From Insolitispirillum peregrinum (GTDB taxonomy: Bacteria; Pseudomonadota; Alphaproteobacteria; Rhodospirillales; Rhodospirillaceae), in the NCBI RefSeq assembly GCF_042665255.1, contig NZ_JBHTCD010000047.1: 26,917 bases of DNA; one strand, 5' to 3'. The translations under genes were made by a program, and so were the position numbers. Of this stretch, positions 1 to 7,909 are shown piece after piece. Every line of letters starts with the position of its first letter. Positions within the stretch are counted from its first letter, which is position 1. The notes beneath the pieces are model-generated. The model was not told where the DNA came from and ran no database searches. It saw only the letters and a list, made by a program, of their open reading frames with translations.

Positions 1-1
1 T

Positions 2-106
2 CTCGCCAAGGACTTTGAAAACCTGTCCCGTATGTCGCTGGCATTCTTGCGCCTCGCCCTGATCCGGCTAATGTTGCGCAGAATTGCAAGGCATCAGAAA
101 AAATAG
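2..106 (+). mobile_element. IS5-type transposase, C-terminal fragment (continues off left edge)
   Basis: Frame 2 is open from the window edge to a TAG at 104-106 and encodes about 34 residues beginning LAKDFENLSRMSLAFLRLA and ending RRIARHQKK. This matches the C-terminal tail of DDE transposases of the IS5 family, where a conserved (R)LAKD(Y/F)EN segment is followed by a helical LAF-RLA-IRLMLRR stretch. The catalytic domain lies outside the window, so activity cannot be judged. The fragment is directly followed by a candidate terminal inverted repeat. The element sits inside the minus-strand pentapeptide-like gene, so it appears to have inserted into it. Family assignment is by eye from a short tail; the IS group is not resolved. 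Confidence 0.72.
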
Positions 107-127
107 GGAACCTTCCGGACGGGCTCT
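107..127. repeat. Probable terminal inverted repeat of the IS element
   Basis: Immediately after the transposase stop, a GC-rich stretch ending in GGACGGGCTCTC reads on the other strand as GAGAGCCCGTCC, the kind of end found on IS5-family elements. The composition changes sharply here, from GC-rich IS sequence to AT-rich DNA. The left end of the IS is outside the window, so the repeat cannot be matched to its partner and the exact boundary and target duplication are uncertain by a few bases. Confidence 0.5.
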
Positions 128-914
128 CAGATATGTCTAGGTGGTGGGAAATTTTACTTAGTCGGAAATCAGCAATGCAATCCATCTTTCCCTTCAAGGA
201 CAGACTAGCGTCGAAACGAGAACGTTGAAATGACATAAATATAGGAGATTTTCCAGTTAATTTTATATCGACTGGACCGCCAAAATGAGAGCTATCAATG
301 TCAAATATCGTATCATGGTTAATTTCTTGTATTATATTTAGCGATCCATTTTTTATTACCATATTGTGAAAAAGTATATTAATTTCAGAGTTTGTGTATG
401 TTTTCATATAAATTAAATCACCTTTAAATTTTACATTAAAGAAGTATATTGTATCAATGTTTAGAAATGTATTATTGAATATTAATGATCTGTTGTTAAA
501 TGTCACCCCATGGTATAATACTGTGTTGCATAGAAATTCTGTTTCTGTGAAATCTACATGGTTCCCATTGAACTCTGTATTCTGAAATAGAATGCTATGA
601 CAATCTATGATTGCTTTATTGAAAGATATTCCATTGTTGATAAATTTAATATCTGTGAATTTTATTAATTTACTCTTGAATGTGGCTTCATCGAATGTGA
701 CTTCTCTGTTGCCAAAGATAGTGGAAATAAAACTTATGTCCCCATATCCAAAATGAAAACCATCAAAAGATGGACGCTCTCGTTCTTCACTAAAATCAAC
801 ATATGAGAAATCAATATCCGCCTCGGGATTCTCAGCAATCCATGCATTCCATGCGTCTTTCCCCTGTCGCCACAGAGCCAGCGCATTGTCCCCGGCCAGA
901 ACAACTTTCCCCAT
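128..914 (-). pseudogene. Pentapeptide-repeat-like protein, AT-rich, 3' end interrupted by an IS element
   Basis: Reading leftward from the ATG at 912-914 there is an open frame that reaches the window edge without a stop; the native part covers about 262 codons down to the IS end. The N-terminus (WRQGKDAWNAWIAENPEADIDF) resembles the leader of pentapeptide-repeat proteins, which is rich in GxxAWNxWxxxNP before the repeats. What follows has Phe or Leu about every five residues (for example VTFDEATFKSKLIKFTDIKF), suggesting a degenerate right-handed quadrilateral beta-helix. Function is unknown. The start lies 5 nt after the stop of the CpxA-like kinase gene with GGAG upstream, so it may be the last cistron of that operon. 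The first 75 or so bases are GC-rich like the host, whereas the rest is strikingly AT-rich, which suggests foreign origin. The frame continues through the IS, so a chimeric product is possible. Confidence 0.6.
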
Positions 915-919
915 ATCCC

Positions 920-2278
920 TCACTCCCCCATAGGTAACGCAATCCGCACCGCCAGCCCGCCATGGGCGCGGTTGCGGGCCGAGATGGTGCCCTGGTGGGC
1001 CTCGATGGCGCGGCGGGCGATGGCCAGCCCCAGACCGAAACCGCTGTCGCTGCTGCTGTTGCTGCCGCGCACGAACGGCTCGAACAGGTTGGGTAAATCG
1101 TCGTCGGCCACGCCGGGGCCGTCGTCTTCGATGGTGATCACCAGCGTTCCCTGCACGGTGTCGGGGGCGGCGGTGACGGTGATGGTACCGCCGCCGGGGC
1201 TGTAGCGCAGGGCGTTGCGGACGACGTTTTCCAGCGCTCGGCGGATCAGTTTGGCATTGCCGGACAGAATCGGGCCGTCTTCGGCATCGACGCCGGTCAG
1301 CTCGCGCAATCGGGCGGTGATCTGGACCTGCGAGCTTTGCACCTCAAAGGCGGCATCGGCCAATACCGCTTCGATCAGGTGATAGACGGCGAAATAGCTC
1401 TCGCCGTCCTTGCCACCGGCTTCGGCGCGCGACAGGGTGAGCAATTCACCGACCATGTCATCCAGCCGTTTGCCTTCGGCTTCGATGCGGTCCAGCGTTG
1501 CCTCCAGCTTTTGCGGCGACTGGCGGGCGAGGCCAACCGCCATGTGCAGGCGGGCCAGCGGCGAGCGCAGTTCGTGCGAGACATCGTGCAGCAGCTGGTC
1601 ACGGGCGGCGACCAGCTTTTCCAGCCGCCCGGCCATGCGGTCAAAGGAATGGGCCAGATCGGCCAGCTCGTCGCGGCGGCTGCCCATCACGCCCTGCACG
1701 CGGGCGTGCAAATCTCCCCCGGCGAGGCGGCCAAAGCCGCTGCGCAAGGTCTGGATCGGGCGGATCAGGTACCACGCCAGCATCGAGGCAAACCCCAGCC
1801 CGCCGACCACCCCCATCACCCACAGCTCGGGCGGCATCTGCCACGGATAGGGAATCTGGCGCGGGCGGCGTGGTTCGTCGGGCAGGCGGTGGCGGATCAG
1901 GTAGCGGGTGCCATCGGGCGCGACCGCTTCGGCATCGCGGTAACGCACGGTCTCGGGTAACAGCGAGCGCGTTTCCGGCGTCGCCACCGCCACCATCGCC
2001 TGATCACGCTCGGGCCAGCTCTGGATCAGGGTGGTGGCTCCCTGTAGCCCGCCGGTGGAAATGGCCCAACTGATCGAGGCAACATGGGAGCTGGCCGATG
2101 TATCGAGATAGTACAGATCGGCAGGGCGGTGGCTGTCGCCCAGCAGGGCGATGTAAATCCACAGGCCTTCGACGATCAGGATGAAGGTCAGCCAGAAGCC
2201 GAGCAGGATTTTCCAGAACAGCCGCTGCCCCAGCACCAGACGGAACAGGTGGCGGCCTTGCTGGTGCAGCGGGGTCAT
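920..2278 (-). CDS. CpxA-like sensor histidine kinase
   Basis: This is a 452-aa inner-membrane sensor kinase. Hydrophobic segments at about 24-46 and 152-172 flank a periplasmic domain of roughly 105 residues. HAMP follows (about 172-225), then HisKA with HDVSHELRSPLARLH, phospho-accepting His at about 235, and HATPase_c with the N box (ENVVRNALRYSP), G1 (EDDGPGV) and GFGLGLAI. The H-box extension SPLARL is typical of CpxA/RstB-type kinases. It would autophosphorylate on envelope signals and pass phosphate to the regulator encoded just upstream, whose stop overlaps this start in an ATGA. The periplasmic domain shows no recognisable ligand motif, so the signal is not known. The Cpx assignment rests on the kinase core and on the strong CpxR resemblance of the partner. 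Confidence 0.88.
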   Translation of the reverse strand: MTPLHQQGRHLFRLVLGQRLFWKILLGFWLTFILIVEGLWIYIALLGDSHRPADLYYLDTSASSHVASISWAISTGGLQGATTLIQSWPERDQAMVAVATPETRSLLPETVRYRDAEAVAPDGTRYLIRHRLPDEPRRPRQIPYPWQMPPELWVMGVVGGLGFASMLAWYLIRPIQTLRSGFGRLAGGDLHARVQGVMGSRRDELADLAHSFDRMAGRLEKLVAARDQLLHDVSHELRSPLARLHMAVGLARQSPQKLEATLDRIEAEGKRLDDMVGELLTLSRAEAGGKDGESYFAVYHLIEAVLADAAFEVQSSQVQITARLRELTGVDAEDGPILSGNAKLIRRALENVVRNALRYSPGGGTITVTAAPDTVQGTLVITIEDDGPGVADDDLPNLFEPFVRGSNSSSDSGFGLGLAIARRAIEAHQGTISARNRAHGGLAVRIALPMGE

Positions 2279-2973
2279 GGCAGGGCCTTCATCAGATAGC
2301 CGACCCCGCGCACCGTTTCGATCGGCACCTGTTCGGCCCCCAGCGACGCTGCCAGTTTCTGGCGCAGGTTGCTGATGTGGACATCAATACTGCGGTCATA
2401 GGGCTCACGCGGACGCCCCAGCACCCGCAGCGACAGTTCATCCTTGCTGACCACCGTGTCGATGGCCTGCAACAGCACTTCCAGCACGTTGAACTCCGAG
2501 GCGGTCAGGTCAAGCTGCACGCTGCCACACCATACCCGCCGCGAGCCGGAGGCCAGCCGCAACGGGCCGTTGACCAGTTCGTCCGGCGGAGCCACCGGGG
2601 CCGGGGCTGCCGGTTCATGCGTCCGGCGCAGCACCGCACGCAGGCGGGCGACCAGTTCACGCGGGTAACAGGGCTTGGGCATGTAATCGTCGGCACCCAT
2701 TTCCAGCCCGATCACCCGGTCGATGTCGTCGCCCTTGGCGGTCAGCATGATCACCGGCAGCGAACTGCTGTGGCGGATGTGGCGCAGCACGTCAATGCCG
2801 CCGATACGCGGCAGCATGATGTCAAGGATCACGGCAGCAAACCGCCCGGACAGCGCCGCTGTCACTCCGGCGTCGCCGGTGTGGACCGCTTCGACCTCAA
2901 AGCCCTCGGCGGTCAGGTACTCCGCCAGCAGCGAGGTCAGTTGCACGTCATCGTCAACCAGCAAGATCCGCAT
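2275..2973 (-). CDS. CpxR-like OmpR-family response regulator
   Basis: This 232-aa protein has an N-terminal receiver domain with the acidic pocket VDDD (7-9), phospho-acceptor Asp51 (VILDIMLP), the conserved Thr in MLTAK (78) and Lys100 in YMPKP. A C-terminal winged helix (about 135-230) carries the YDRSIDVHISNLRQKL recognition-helix region and a terminal RGVGYL. It reads very like E. coli CpxR along its length, including ELVARLRAVLRRTH at the linker. AAGGAG precedes the ATG. It is the first gene of the minus-strand operon with the kinase, and is divergent from the macA-like gene. A GTAAA-N6-GTAAA repeat in the intergenic region matches the published CpxR box, so it probably regulates both itself and the efflux operon. 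Confidence 0.9.
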   Translation of the reverse strand: MRILLVDDDVQLTSLLAEYLTAEGFEVEAVHTGDAGVTAALSGRFAAVILDIMLPRIGGIDVLRHIRHSSSLPVIMLTAKGDDIDRVIGLEMGADDYMPKPCYPRELVARLRAVLRRTHEPAAPAPVAPPDELVNGPLRLASGSRRVWCGSVQLDLTASEFNVLEVLLQAIDTVVSKDELSLRVLGRPREPYDRSIDVHISNLRQKLAASLGAEQVPIETVRGVGYLMKALP

Positions 2974-3056
2974 GCCTGCTCCTTATGGTGTCTTGCCTGC
3001 ATCATAAGCGAGGAAACACGGCCTGTCAGGGGGCTGGCACCAGCGGGTGGCGGCTC

Positions 3057-3072
3057 TTTACACAACCTTTAC
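3057..3072. promoter_or_regulatory. Candidate CpxR-type binding site (GTAAA-N6-GTAAA)
   Basis: On the minus strand the sequence reads GTAAAGGTTGTGTAAA, two direct GTAAA repeats spaced by six bases, which fits the enterobacterial CpxR consensus GTAAA-N4-8-GTAAA. It lies about midway between the cpxR-like start (84 bp away) and the proposed macA start (87 bp away). Direct repeats one helical turn apart are the normal operator form for OmpR-family dimers. Binding is inferred. Confidence 0.55.
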
Positions 3073-3158
3073 CATCCGCTTGCACAGACTTAACCTCGGG
3101 ATTGCGGGTCGACGGGCTATCGTATCAATCAGGGTTTTATCAACGATGGTGCGGTACG

Positions 3159-4415
3159 GTGACTGAGACAAAATCCCCCTCGACGAAACGGGCACGTTTG
3201 CTGAAACGGGCCGCTGTTCTGGCCGTCGTGCTGGCGGTTGGGGCCGGTGGCTGGATGCTGATGTTCCCGCCCGCACCGCCCAGCCTGCCGCCGATGGTGC
3301 AGGTGCAAAAGGCCGACATTTCGGAAACGGTGCTGGCCTCGGGTACGCTGGAAGCCTTGGAGATGGTCAGCGTTGGCGCGCAGGTGTCGGGCAAGATTGA
3401 CGCCATCAACGTGCAGCTTGGCGACCGGGTGACGACGGGGCAGAAACTGGCGCAGATTGACTCGCTGACCCAGCAGAACAGCCTGCGCAAGGCTCAGGCC
3501 GAGCTGGCCAACATCAAGGCGCAAAAAGCCGCCAAACAGGCGACGCTGCGGCAGGCCGAGCTGGATTTCGCCCGCCAGCAGCAGATGATCAGCCGCAACG
3601 CCAGTTCGCGGCAGGATTATGATGCCGCCGAAGCCACGCTGGCGACGGCGCGCGCCGATATTGCGGCGCTGGATGCCGAAATCGCCCAGGCGGAAATCGC
3701 GGTCGATACCGCCAAGCTTGATCTGGGCTATACCGAAATCACCGCGCCGATGGACGGCACCATTGTGTCGGTGCCAGTGAAGGTCGGGCAGACGGTCAAC
3801 GCCAGCCAGTCCACCCCGACCATCGTGCAGGTGGCGCAACTGGACACCATGACCATCAAGGCGGAAATTTCCGAAGCCGACGTGGTGCGGGTCAAGCCGG
3901 GGCAAAAGGTGTATTTCACCATTCTGGGCGAGCCGGATCATCGCTATGAGGCCGCCTTGCGCTCGATCGAGCCGGGGCCGACCTCGTACAGCGAAACAAC
4001 CAGCAGCTCAGGTTCGTCGTCCAGCTCTTCCTCCAGTTCGTCGTCCAGTTCGTCCTCCAGCAGCGCCATCTACTATAACGGCGTGTTTGATGTGCCGAAC
4101 CCGGAGCACAAACTGCGCATCGACATGACCGCCGAGGTGTCGATCATCCTGAACGAAGCCAAAGGGGCGCTGACCATTCCGGCCTCGGCGCTGGGCGACC
4201 GTCGCAAGGACGGCAGCTATCAGGTGCAGGTCGATGGCGGCGAACCGGGGAAAATCGAGACCCGCACGGTCAAGGTTGGCATCAACAACAATGTGACGGC
4301 GCAGGTGCTGGATGGTCTGAAAGAAGGCGACTGGGTGATCAGCACCGACCAGAGCGCCAAATCCGCCGCCAGCAGTGGCGAGCGGCGCGGGCCGCGTGGG
4401 CCGATGGGGTTTTAA
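3159..4415 (+). CDS. macA: MacA-like periplasmic adaptor (membrane fusion protein)
   Basis: The HlyD/RND-type adaptor of a MacAB-TolC pump, anchored in the inner membrane by an N-terminal hydrophobic segment (about 19-36). It has a lipoyl half-motif (VSGKIDAINVQLGDRV), a long Ala/Gln-rich coiled-coil hairpin (about 105-185), the second lipoyl half (ITAPMDGTIVSVPVKVGQTV), a beta-barrel, and a membrane-proximal domain ending in IPASALGDR. I chose the GTG at 3159 because upstream in-frame sequence has no hydrophobic or family-like content; the ribosome site is weak, so the start is uncertain. With this start it is 418 aa. A low-complexity tract of 20 Ser and one Gly (residues about 282-302) interrupts the barrel before AIYYNGVFDVPNP. 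The macB gene follows after 3 nt. Confidence 0.87.
   Translation: MTETKSPSTKRARLLKRAAVLAVVLAVGAGGWMLMFPPAPPSLPPMVQVQKADISETVLASGTLEALEMVSVGAQVSGKIDAINVQLGDRVTTGQKLAQIDSLTQQNSLRKAQAELANIKAQKAAKQATLRQAELDFARQQQMISRNASSRQDYDAAEATLATARADIAALDAEIAQAEIAVDTAKLDLGYTEITAPMDGTIVSVPVKVGQTVNASQSTPTIVQVAQLDTMTIKAEISEADVVRVKPGQKVYFTILGEPDHRYEAALRSIEPGPTSYSETTSSSGSSSSSSSSSSSSSSSSSAIYYNGVFDVPNPEHKLRIDMTAEVSIILNEAKGALTIPASALGDRRKDGSYQVQVDGGEPGKIETRTVKVGINNNVTAQVLDGLKEGDWVISTDQSAKSAASSGERRGPRGPMGF
4002..4064 (+). repeat. Poly-serine-coding low-complexity tract in macA
   Basis: Twenty-one codons encode SSSG followed by 17 Ser, using a mix of TCG, TCC, TCT, TCA, AGC and AGT. Blocks of TCGTCCAGT-like sequence recur, so it looks like an imperfect expanded repeat that has since diversified at synonymous positions, which argues that serine itself is kept. 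Confidence 0.9.
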
Positions 4416-4418
4416 GCG

Positions 4419-6371
4419 ATGAGCGCGCCCTTACTCGAACTGGAGGCTCTGGAGCGGGAATTTCCCGCCGGAGACGACACAATCACCGTGCTGAAAAAGG
4501 TCTCGCTGACCATCGAGGCCGGGGAGATGGTGGCCATCATCGGCACGTCGGGGTCGGGGAAATCGACCCTGATGAACATTCTCGGCTGTCTGGATCGGCC
4601 CACCCGTGGCAGCTATCGCATTGCCGGGCGCGATGTGCGCGATCTGGAAGGCGACGAGCTGGCCGAGCTGCGCCGCGAACATTTCGGCTTCATTTTCCAG
4701 CGGTACCACCTGTTGCCGACGTTGACCGCGCTGGAAAACGTTGAAATCCCGGCTATTTATGCTAGCGCCCCGCGCGAGGCCCGCCGCAGCCGGGCGGACA
4801 GCCTGTTGCGTCGTCTGGGGCTGGGGGACCGGCTGGAACACCGGCCAAGCCAGCTTTCCGGCGGTCAGCAACAGCGCGTCAGCGTGGCGCGGGCGCTGAT
4901 GAACGGTGGACGGGTCATTCTGGCCGACGAGCCGACCGGAGCGCTCGATACCCACAGCGGGCAGGAGATGCTGAAGCTGCTGGCCGAGTTGCACGGCGAA
5001 GGCCACACCATCATCATCGTGACCCATGATCCGAACGTGGCCGCCCATGCCGAGCGGATCATCGAAATCAGCGACGGCGAGATCATCGCCGACCGCCGCC
5101 AGAAAGCCGTGCGCGCCGGAGCGGCCAAGGCTCCGCCGTCGGTGCTGGGCAAAAGCGGCCTGCGCGCCGAACTGGACCGCTATGGCGAAGCGTTGCGGAT
5201 GGCTGTCAAGGCGATGCTGTTCCACCGCATGCGTACCTTTCTGACCATGCTGGGGATCATCATCGGTATCGCCTCGGTGGTGTCGGTGGTGGCGCTGGGC
5301 ACCGGCTCGCAGCAACAGATTCTGTCCAGCATCAATGCGATGGGGACCAACACCATTCAGGTGTTCCCCGGCAAGGGCTTTGGCGACCGTGACTCGGCCA
5401 AGGTGCAAACGCTGGTGCCGGATGATGCCACCGCGCTGGCCGGACAGCCTTACGTGGACAGTGTGACCCCCAGCGTGTCGAGTACGGTGGTGTTGCGCTA
5501 TCGCAATCTGGACCTGAGCGCCTCGGTGTCCGGTGTCGGGCCACAGTTCTTCCGCGTGCAGGGCTATGAGATGGCCCGCGGCATCGCCTTTAACGACCAG
5601 AGCGTCGAACGGCGGTCGCAAGAGGTGGTGATCGACGATACTACCTATAAAAAGCTGTTCCCATCCGGCGGCAATCCGGTTGGCGAGGTGATTTTCCTCG
5701 GCAAGGTGCCACACCGGATCATCGGGGTGACCAAGCCGAAGACCAGCCCGTTCGGCAATGCGGAAACCCTGCGGCTGTGGGTGCCCTATACCACCGCCAT
5801 GAGCCGGATCAGCGGCCAGTCCTATCTGGGCAACATCATCATCCGTGTGCGCGATGATTACGACATGACGGTGGCCGAAGGGGCGCTGACCAAGCTGTTG
5901 CAGCGTCGGCACGGCGGGCTGAAGGATTTCTTCATCATGAACACCGACAGCATCCGCCAGACGGTGCAAAGCACCACCGGCACCATGACCCTGCTGGTGT
6001 CGATGATCGCGGTGATTTCGCTGATTGTTGGTGGCATCGGGGTGATGAACATCATGCTGGTGTCGGTGACCGAACGAACCCGCGAAATCGGCGTGCGCAT
6101 GGCGGTCGGGGCGCGGCAGAACGACATTCTGCGCCAGTTCCTGATCGAAGCAGTGCTGGTTTGCCTGCTGGGGGGCGTGCTGGGGGTGCTGGTGGCGTTG
6201 TCGCTGGGGTTGATCCTGACCGATCTGATCGGCTCGGTGAAAATGGTCTATTCGACCACCTCGATTGTGGCCGCGTTTGTCTGTTCGACCCTGATCGGGG
6301 TGATTTTTGGTTTTCTGCCCGCCCGCAATGCGGCGCGGCTTGATCCGGTGGAGGCTTTGGCGCGGGAATGA
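4419..6371 (+). CDS. macB: MacB-like ABC transporter (fused ATPase and permease)
   Basis: A 650-aa protein of the usual MacB length. The N-terminal ATPase domain has Walker A GTSGSGKST (42-50), Q-loop FIFQRYHLL, signature LSGGQQQR (146-153), Walker B VILADEP (166-172) and H-loop IIVTHD. After a linker comes the first transmembrane helix (about 270-295, MLGIIIGIASVVSVVALG), a large periplasmic MacB_PCD domain, then three helices at the C-terminus in the FtsX fold (IGGIGVMNIMLVSVTERTREIG and following). It drives mechanotransmission-type export of periplasmic substrates such as macrolides, heme-like compounds or peptides through a TolC channel. The start is 3 nt after the macA stop; the stop overlaps the next gene, so translation is probably coupled. 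Confidence 0.94.
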   Translation: MSAPLLELEALEREFPAGDDTITVLKKVSLTIEAGEMVAIIGTSGSGKSTLMNILGCLDRPTRGSYRIAGRDVRDLEGDELAELRREHFGFIFQRYHLLPTLTALENVEIPAIYASAPREARRSRADSLLRRLGLGDRLEHRPSQLSGGQQQRVSVARALMNGGRVILADEPTGALDTHSGQEMLKLLAELHGEGHTIIIVTHDPNVAAHAERIIEISDGEIIADRRQKAVRAGAAKAPPSVLGKSGLRAELDRYGEALRMAVKAMLFHRMRTFLTMLGIIIGIASVVSVVALGTGSQQQILSSINAMGTNTIQVFPGKGFGDRDSAKVQTLVPDDATALAGQPYVDSVTPSVSSTVVLRYRNLDLSASVSGVGPQFFRVQGYEMARGIAFNDQSVERRSQEVVIDDTTYKKLFPSGGNPVGEVIFLGKVPHRIIGVTKPKTSPFGNAETLRLWVPYTTAMSRISGQSYLGNIIIRVRDDYDMTVAEGALTKLLQRRHGGLKDFFIMNTDSIRQTVQSTTGTMTLLVSMIAVISLIVGGIGVMNIMLVSVTERTREIGVRMAVGARQNDILRQFLIEAVLVCLLGGVLGVLVALSLGLILTDLIGSVKMVYSTTSIVAAFVCSTLIGVIFGFLPARNAARLDPVEALARE

Positions 6372-7810
6372 TGGTCCAGATGCAACAATATCGTATGCCC
6401 CTGCGCTGGGTTCTGCTGGCGGGTACCGCCCTTTTGCTGGCAGGCTGCGGGCCATTACTGGAAACCGGGTATCAGGCACCGACGGTGCAGGCGCCGCCGC
6501 AATGGTGGCAGACTGCTGGTGGTGTGTCGGTTGATCAGGTCAGTGTTGACCCGTGGTGGCGGGACTTCAACGACCCGCTGCTTGACCGCCTGATCAGCGA
6601 GGCTCTGGCGAAGAACAATGATCTGGCCTCGGCGGCGATCAAGGTGCGCAAGGCGCGCCTGCAAGCGGGCCTGTCGGAACGCGCCCTGTGGCCGTCGCTG
6701 TCGGTCGATGGCTCCGGGCAGGCGGAAAAGACCCTGCGCAATACCCAAAGCGGCAGCGGCTCTGCCGGTTCGAGCAAGGGCACCGAGCGCAGTTACAGCC
6801 TGAATGGCTCGGTCAGCTATGAGGCCGATCTGTGGGGTCGCCTCAGCCGGGCCGCCGACGCCACCCGCTGGGAAGCCGAAGCCACCGAACAGGACCGCGC
6901 CAGCACTGCCCTGTCGCTGACCGCCACCACCGCCACCCTCTATTGGCAGGTGCTGTATTATCAGGACCGGATGCGGTTGGCGCGCGAAAGCATTGCCTAT
7001 ACCCAGCGGTCGCTGGATCTGGTGCAGGCGCAGGTAGACAGCGGTGCAGCCTCGCCGCTGGAGCTGTTGCAGGCCCAGCAGAGTGTCGAAACACAAGAGG
7101 CCGAGGCGACCCAGATCGAGCAGAGCCTGATCGAAAGCCAGACCGCGCTGGCGGTGTTGTTTGATGGCCCGCCCAGGGCGATGGGGCTTGATGAACTGCA
7201 TTTGCCCACCGCCCCCATTCCGGCGGTGCAGGCCGGGGTACCGTCATCGGTGATGGCCCGTCGCCCCGATATCAGGGCGGCTGAATTGCGCCTGCGTGAA
7301 GCTCTGGCAACGGTTGATGCCAAACAGGCCGACTATCTGCCTCAGGTGACGCTGACCGGCGGGGGGGGCAGTTCGAGCGCCACTTTGCTCAATCTGCTCA
7401 GCAATCCGGTGCTGACGCTGGGGGCTGGCTTGACCCTGCCGTTCCTGAACTGGAACGAAATGCAGATGAACGTCAAGGTGTCCGAGGCCGACTATCAGGA
7501 TGCGGTGGTGTCGTTCCGCCAAACCCTCTACGCCGCCTTTGCCGAAATCGAAAACGCCCTGTCGGCCCGTCGGACCTATGCCGATCAGGCCGACCGTTTA
7601 CAGCGGGCGCTGGATGCGGCCCTGCAGGTCGAGGACATCTATCAGGTGCGCTACAACGCCGGGGCGGCCACCATGCAGGAATGGCTGGACGAACAGGAAA
7701 AGCGCCGCACGTTGCAGGTGTCCCTGCTGGAAAACCGCTTTAACCGCCTGCAGGCGCAAGCAACGCTGTACAAGGCGCTGGGCGGTGGCATGGGGGCTGC
7801 GCCACAATAG
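6368..7810 (+). CDS. TolC-like outer-membrane efflux lipoprotein (NodT family)
   Basis: A 480-aa outer-membrane factor. The N-terminus is a lipoprotein signal with lipobox LLLAGC (Cys27). Two OEP repeats follow, with long helices rich in Ala, Gln and Glu (for example LSLTATTATLYWQVLYYQDRMRLARESIAYTQRSL region) and the family motif ARRPDIRAAELRLREALA at about 297-314. It provides the duct across the outer membrane for the MacAB-like pump encoded upstream. The start overlaps the macB stop by 4 nt (ATGA); a second ATG follows directly at 6371 and another at 6380, so the exact start is open. No clear terminator follows; the next gene begins about 100 bp downstream. Confidence 0.93.
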   Translation: MMVQMQQYRMPLRWVLLAGTALLLAGCGPLLETGYQAPTVQAPPQWWQTAGGVSVDQVSVDPWWRDFNDPLLDRLISEALAKNNDLASAAIKVRKARLQAGLSERALWPSLSVDGSGQAEKTLRNTQSGSGSAGSSKGTERSYSLNGSVSYEADLWGRLSRAADATRWEAEATEQDRASTALSLTATTATLYWQVLYYQDRMRLARESIAYTQRSLDLVQAQVDSGAASPLELLQAQQSVETQEAEATQIEQSLIESQTALAVLFDGPPRAMGLDELHLPTAPIPAVQAGVPSSVMARRPDIRAAELRLREALATVDAKQADYLPQVTLTGGGGSSSATLLNLLSNPVLTLGAGLTLPFLNWNEMQMNVKVSEADYQDAVVSFRQTLYAAFAEIENALSARRTYADQADRLQRALDAALQVEDIYQVRYNAGAATMQEWLDEQEKRRTLQVSLLENRFNRLQAQATLYKALGGGMGAAPQ

Positions 7811-7909
7811 GCCGTCCCCCTCAGCCCCTGATGCGACCCCTGACAAAGTGTGTTCCCTTAGCCATGGTTGCCATTTTTCTGTCGGATGGCAGGAAATGGT
7901 AATGATAAC

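Noticed and set aside
2985..3158. N-terminal extension of the MacA-like protein to the ATG at 2985
   Set aside because: It would run through the divergent promoter region and the CpxR-like box, and adds 58 residues unlike the family before the membrane anchor.
4431..6479. 682-codon minus-strand open frame opposite macB
   Set aside because: It is the antisense shadow of macB. The translation is His/Gln-rich low-complexity sequence typical of frames opposite GC-rich genes, while macB has all ABC motifs.
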